A stretch of 15,281 nt of DNA from a bacterium. Its GTDB lineage: Bacteria > Planctomycetota > J058 > JAJDCP01. The notes under the pieces were generated by a model. It was not told the DNA's origin. It worked only from the letters and a program-made list of their open reading frames with translations, and did no database searches. Location: NCBI GenBank assembly GCA_030428695.1, contig JAUIEM010000241.1, positions 1 to 15,281 of the forward strand, in the 5' to 3' direction. The first letter of the stretch is position 1. The number at the start of each line of letters is the position of its first letter. The position numbers and the translations under genes were made by a program. Positions 14,536 to 15,281 of the stretch are shown piece by piece.

Positions 14536-15264
14536 TTAGTGGTCCGTGACATCGAGCACGGGGCGGTCCGATGTCGTGTGGGAAAGATGTCCGTACCAGG
14601 CGGCCGATCGGGCCTCCCGGTCGACGAGTCGGAAGCTGATGCTGCGCAGGCCGAGGGGCCCGACGCCCGCCTCCGGGCGGTTCCAATGCAGTCGCAGACG
14701 GTGGATCTCGCCGCCCGCGTCCGCCTCGAGCAGCACCTCCCGGGGGCCGATGCCCGGGCTCTCGAGCCGCGCGCGCAGGCGGCGCAGGCCGTCGGGGGCG
14801 TCCGGCTGCCGCTCGAGCCGGTAGCGCTCGAGCTTGGCGAGCAGGCGGTCGACGGTGAGGAAGTCGACGGGCAGGCCGCTGCGCTCGACCCAGCCGTCGA
14901 TCAGCCGCGGGCTGCGGTTGAGCAGCACCGGGCCGAGGGGCGGCACGAACCAGGCGTTGCGGCCGTCCCAGCCGAGGCTGAGCCGGGGGGTGCGCAGCAC
15001 CGCCGCCTCCTGGCCGCGCACCCACAGCTCGACCGCGAGGGTGTCGCCGCGCACGACCTCGACCGCGTAGCGCCGGTCGCGGGCCTCGGCGGCCGTCGCC
15101 CGGGCCCGCAGCAGCAGCTCTTCGGGGGCCTCGCTGCGCGGCCAGGCGGCCCAGGCCGACGACAGGGCGAGCAGCACCACCGCCGCCTGCCCGAGCACGG
15201 CGGCCCACCGGAGCTGCACGAGCCAGCGCAGGTCGAACGCGAACCGGTCGCCGCCCTCCGGCAC
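14536..15264 (-). CDS. exported or membrane-anchored LolA-like hypothetical protein
   Basis: A 242-residue protein, possibly reaching beyond the window because the frame stays open to the right edge. I place the start at GTG 15264 because GGGAGG lies five bases upstream and a TGA in another frame (15268-15266) could end a preceding gene. Residues 12-41 (LRWLVQLRWAAVLGQAAVVLLALSSAWAA) form a membrane helix or long signal sequence. Residues 45-215 contain alternating beta strands (YAVEVVRGDTLAVELWVRG, LSLGWDGRNAWFVPP, VLLEADAGGEIHRLRLHW) like the half-barrel of LolA/RseB-type proteins that hold hydrophobic ligands; this is a fold guess only. The first 30 residues resemble the N-terminal membrane segment of RegB-type sensor kinases. 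The stop TAA is 10 bases before the copper-enzyme gene, so co-expression is likely. Confidence 0.55.
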   Translation of the reverse strand: MPEGGDRFAFDLRWLVQLRWAAVLGQAAVVLLALSSAWAAWPRSEAPEELLLRARATAAEARDRRYAVEVVRGDTLAVELWVRGQEAAVLRTPRLSLGWDGRNAWFVPPLGPVLLNRSPRLIDGWVERSGLPVDFLTVDRLLAKLERYRLERQPDAPDGLRRLRARLESPGIGPREVLLEADAGGEIHRLRLHWNRPEAGVGPLGLRSISFRLVDREARSAAWYGHLSHTTSDRPVLDVTDH

Positions 15265-15281
15265 CTCAGCCTCCCGAGAAG

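Noticed and set aside
1..15281. CRISPR array, tRNA, rRNA, insertion sequence or phage genes
   Set aside because: No regularly spaced repeats, cloverleaf, transposase motifs or terminal repeats were seen by eye.

Overview
The window is very GC-rich and densely coded, with Shine-Dalgarno-led genes, many ATG/TGA overlaps and several exported or membrane proteins, so it comes from a Gram-negative-type bacterium. A Ser/Thr kinase with a small N-terminal helical domain, a redoxin/cytochrome c/copper-monooxygenase fusion, and very large PstC and PstA permeases together suggest an uncultured Planctomycetota-like or deep-branching relative. That assignment is an inference from gene style; there is no rRNA or marker gene here.

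Layout. (1) Plus strand, 1-1374: the 3' end of a DnaJ-type zinc-finger protein, a SixA-type phosphohistidine phosphatase, and a small membrane-anchored protein that overlaps it. (2) Plus strand, 1539-2708: a Ser/Thr protein kinase with an arginine-rich tail, ending at a bidirectional hairpin. (3) Minus strand, 9566-2780: a complete high-affinity phosphate uptake operon pstS-pstC-pstA-pstB. A stem-loop lies between pstS and pstC, and a Pho-box-like repeat lies upstream of pstS. PstC (938 aa) and PstA (668 aa) each carry a large extra domain after the first membrane helix. (4) 9703-9917, minus: a decayed C-terminal scrap of an MscS-type mechanosensitive channel gene, wedged between pstS and a plus-strand polysaccharide pyruvyl transferase (9955-10761). 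(5) Minus strand, 15264-10800: a LolA-like exported or anchored protein, a redoxin/cytochrome c/copper type II monooxygenase fusion, an MsrA methionine sulfoxide reductase, and a membrane protein with a PH-like C-terminal domain.

The main discovery is msrA (11830-12609, minus). Its reading frame is interrupted by one TGA exactly at the catalytic cysteine of the GCFWG motif. Immediately downstream the mRNA can fold into a bacterial SECIS-like hairpin with a GGU-containing apical loop at the expected distance from the UGA. The gene is therefore read as a selenocysteine-containing MsrA of 259 aa (Sec65), with an N-terminal membrane anchor that should place the enzyme outside the cytoplasm. A conventional gene caller would split it into a 64-aa membrane peptide and an N-truncated MsrA lacking its active site.

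Functionally, the window joins phosphate acquisition (Pst), phospho-signalling (SixA-like phosphatase, Ser/Thr kinase) and an extracytoplasmic redox neighbourhood (Sec-MsrA beside a redoxin/haem/copper enzyme). No phoU, phoB/phoR, sel genes, tRNA, rRNA, CRISPR array or insertion sequence was seen.
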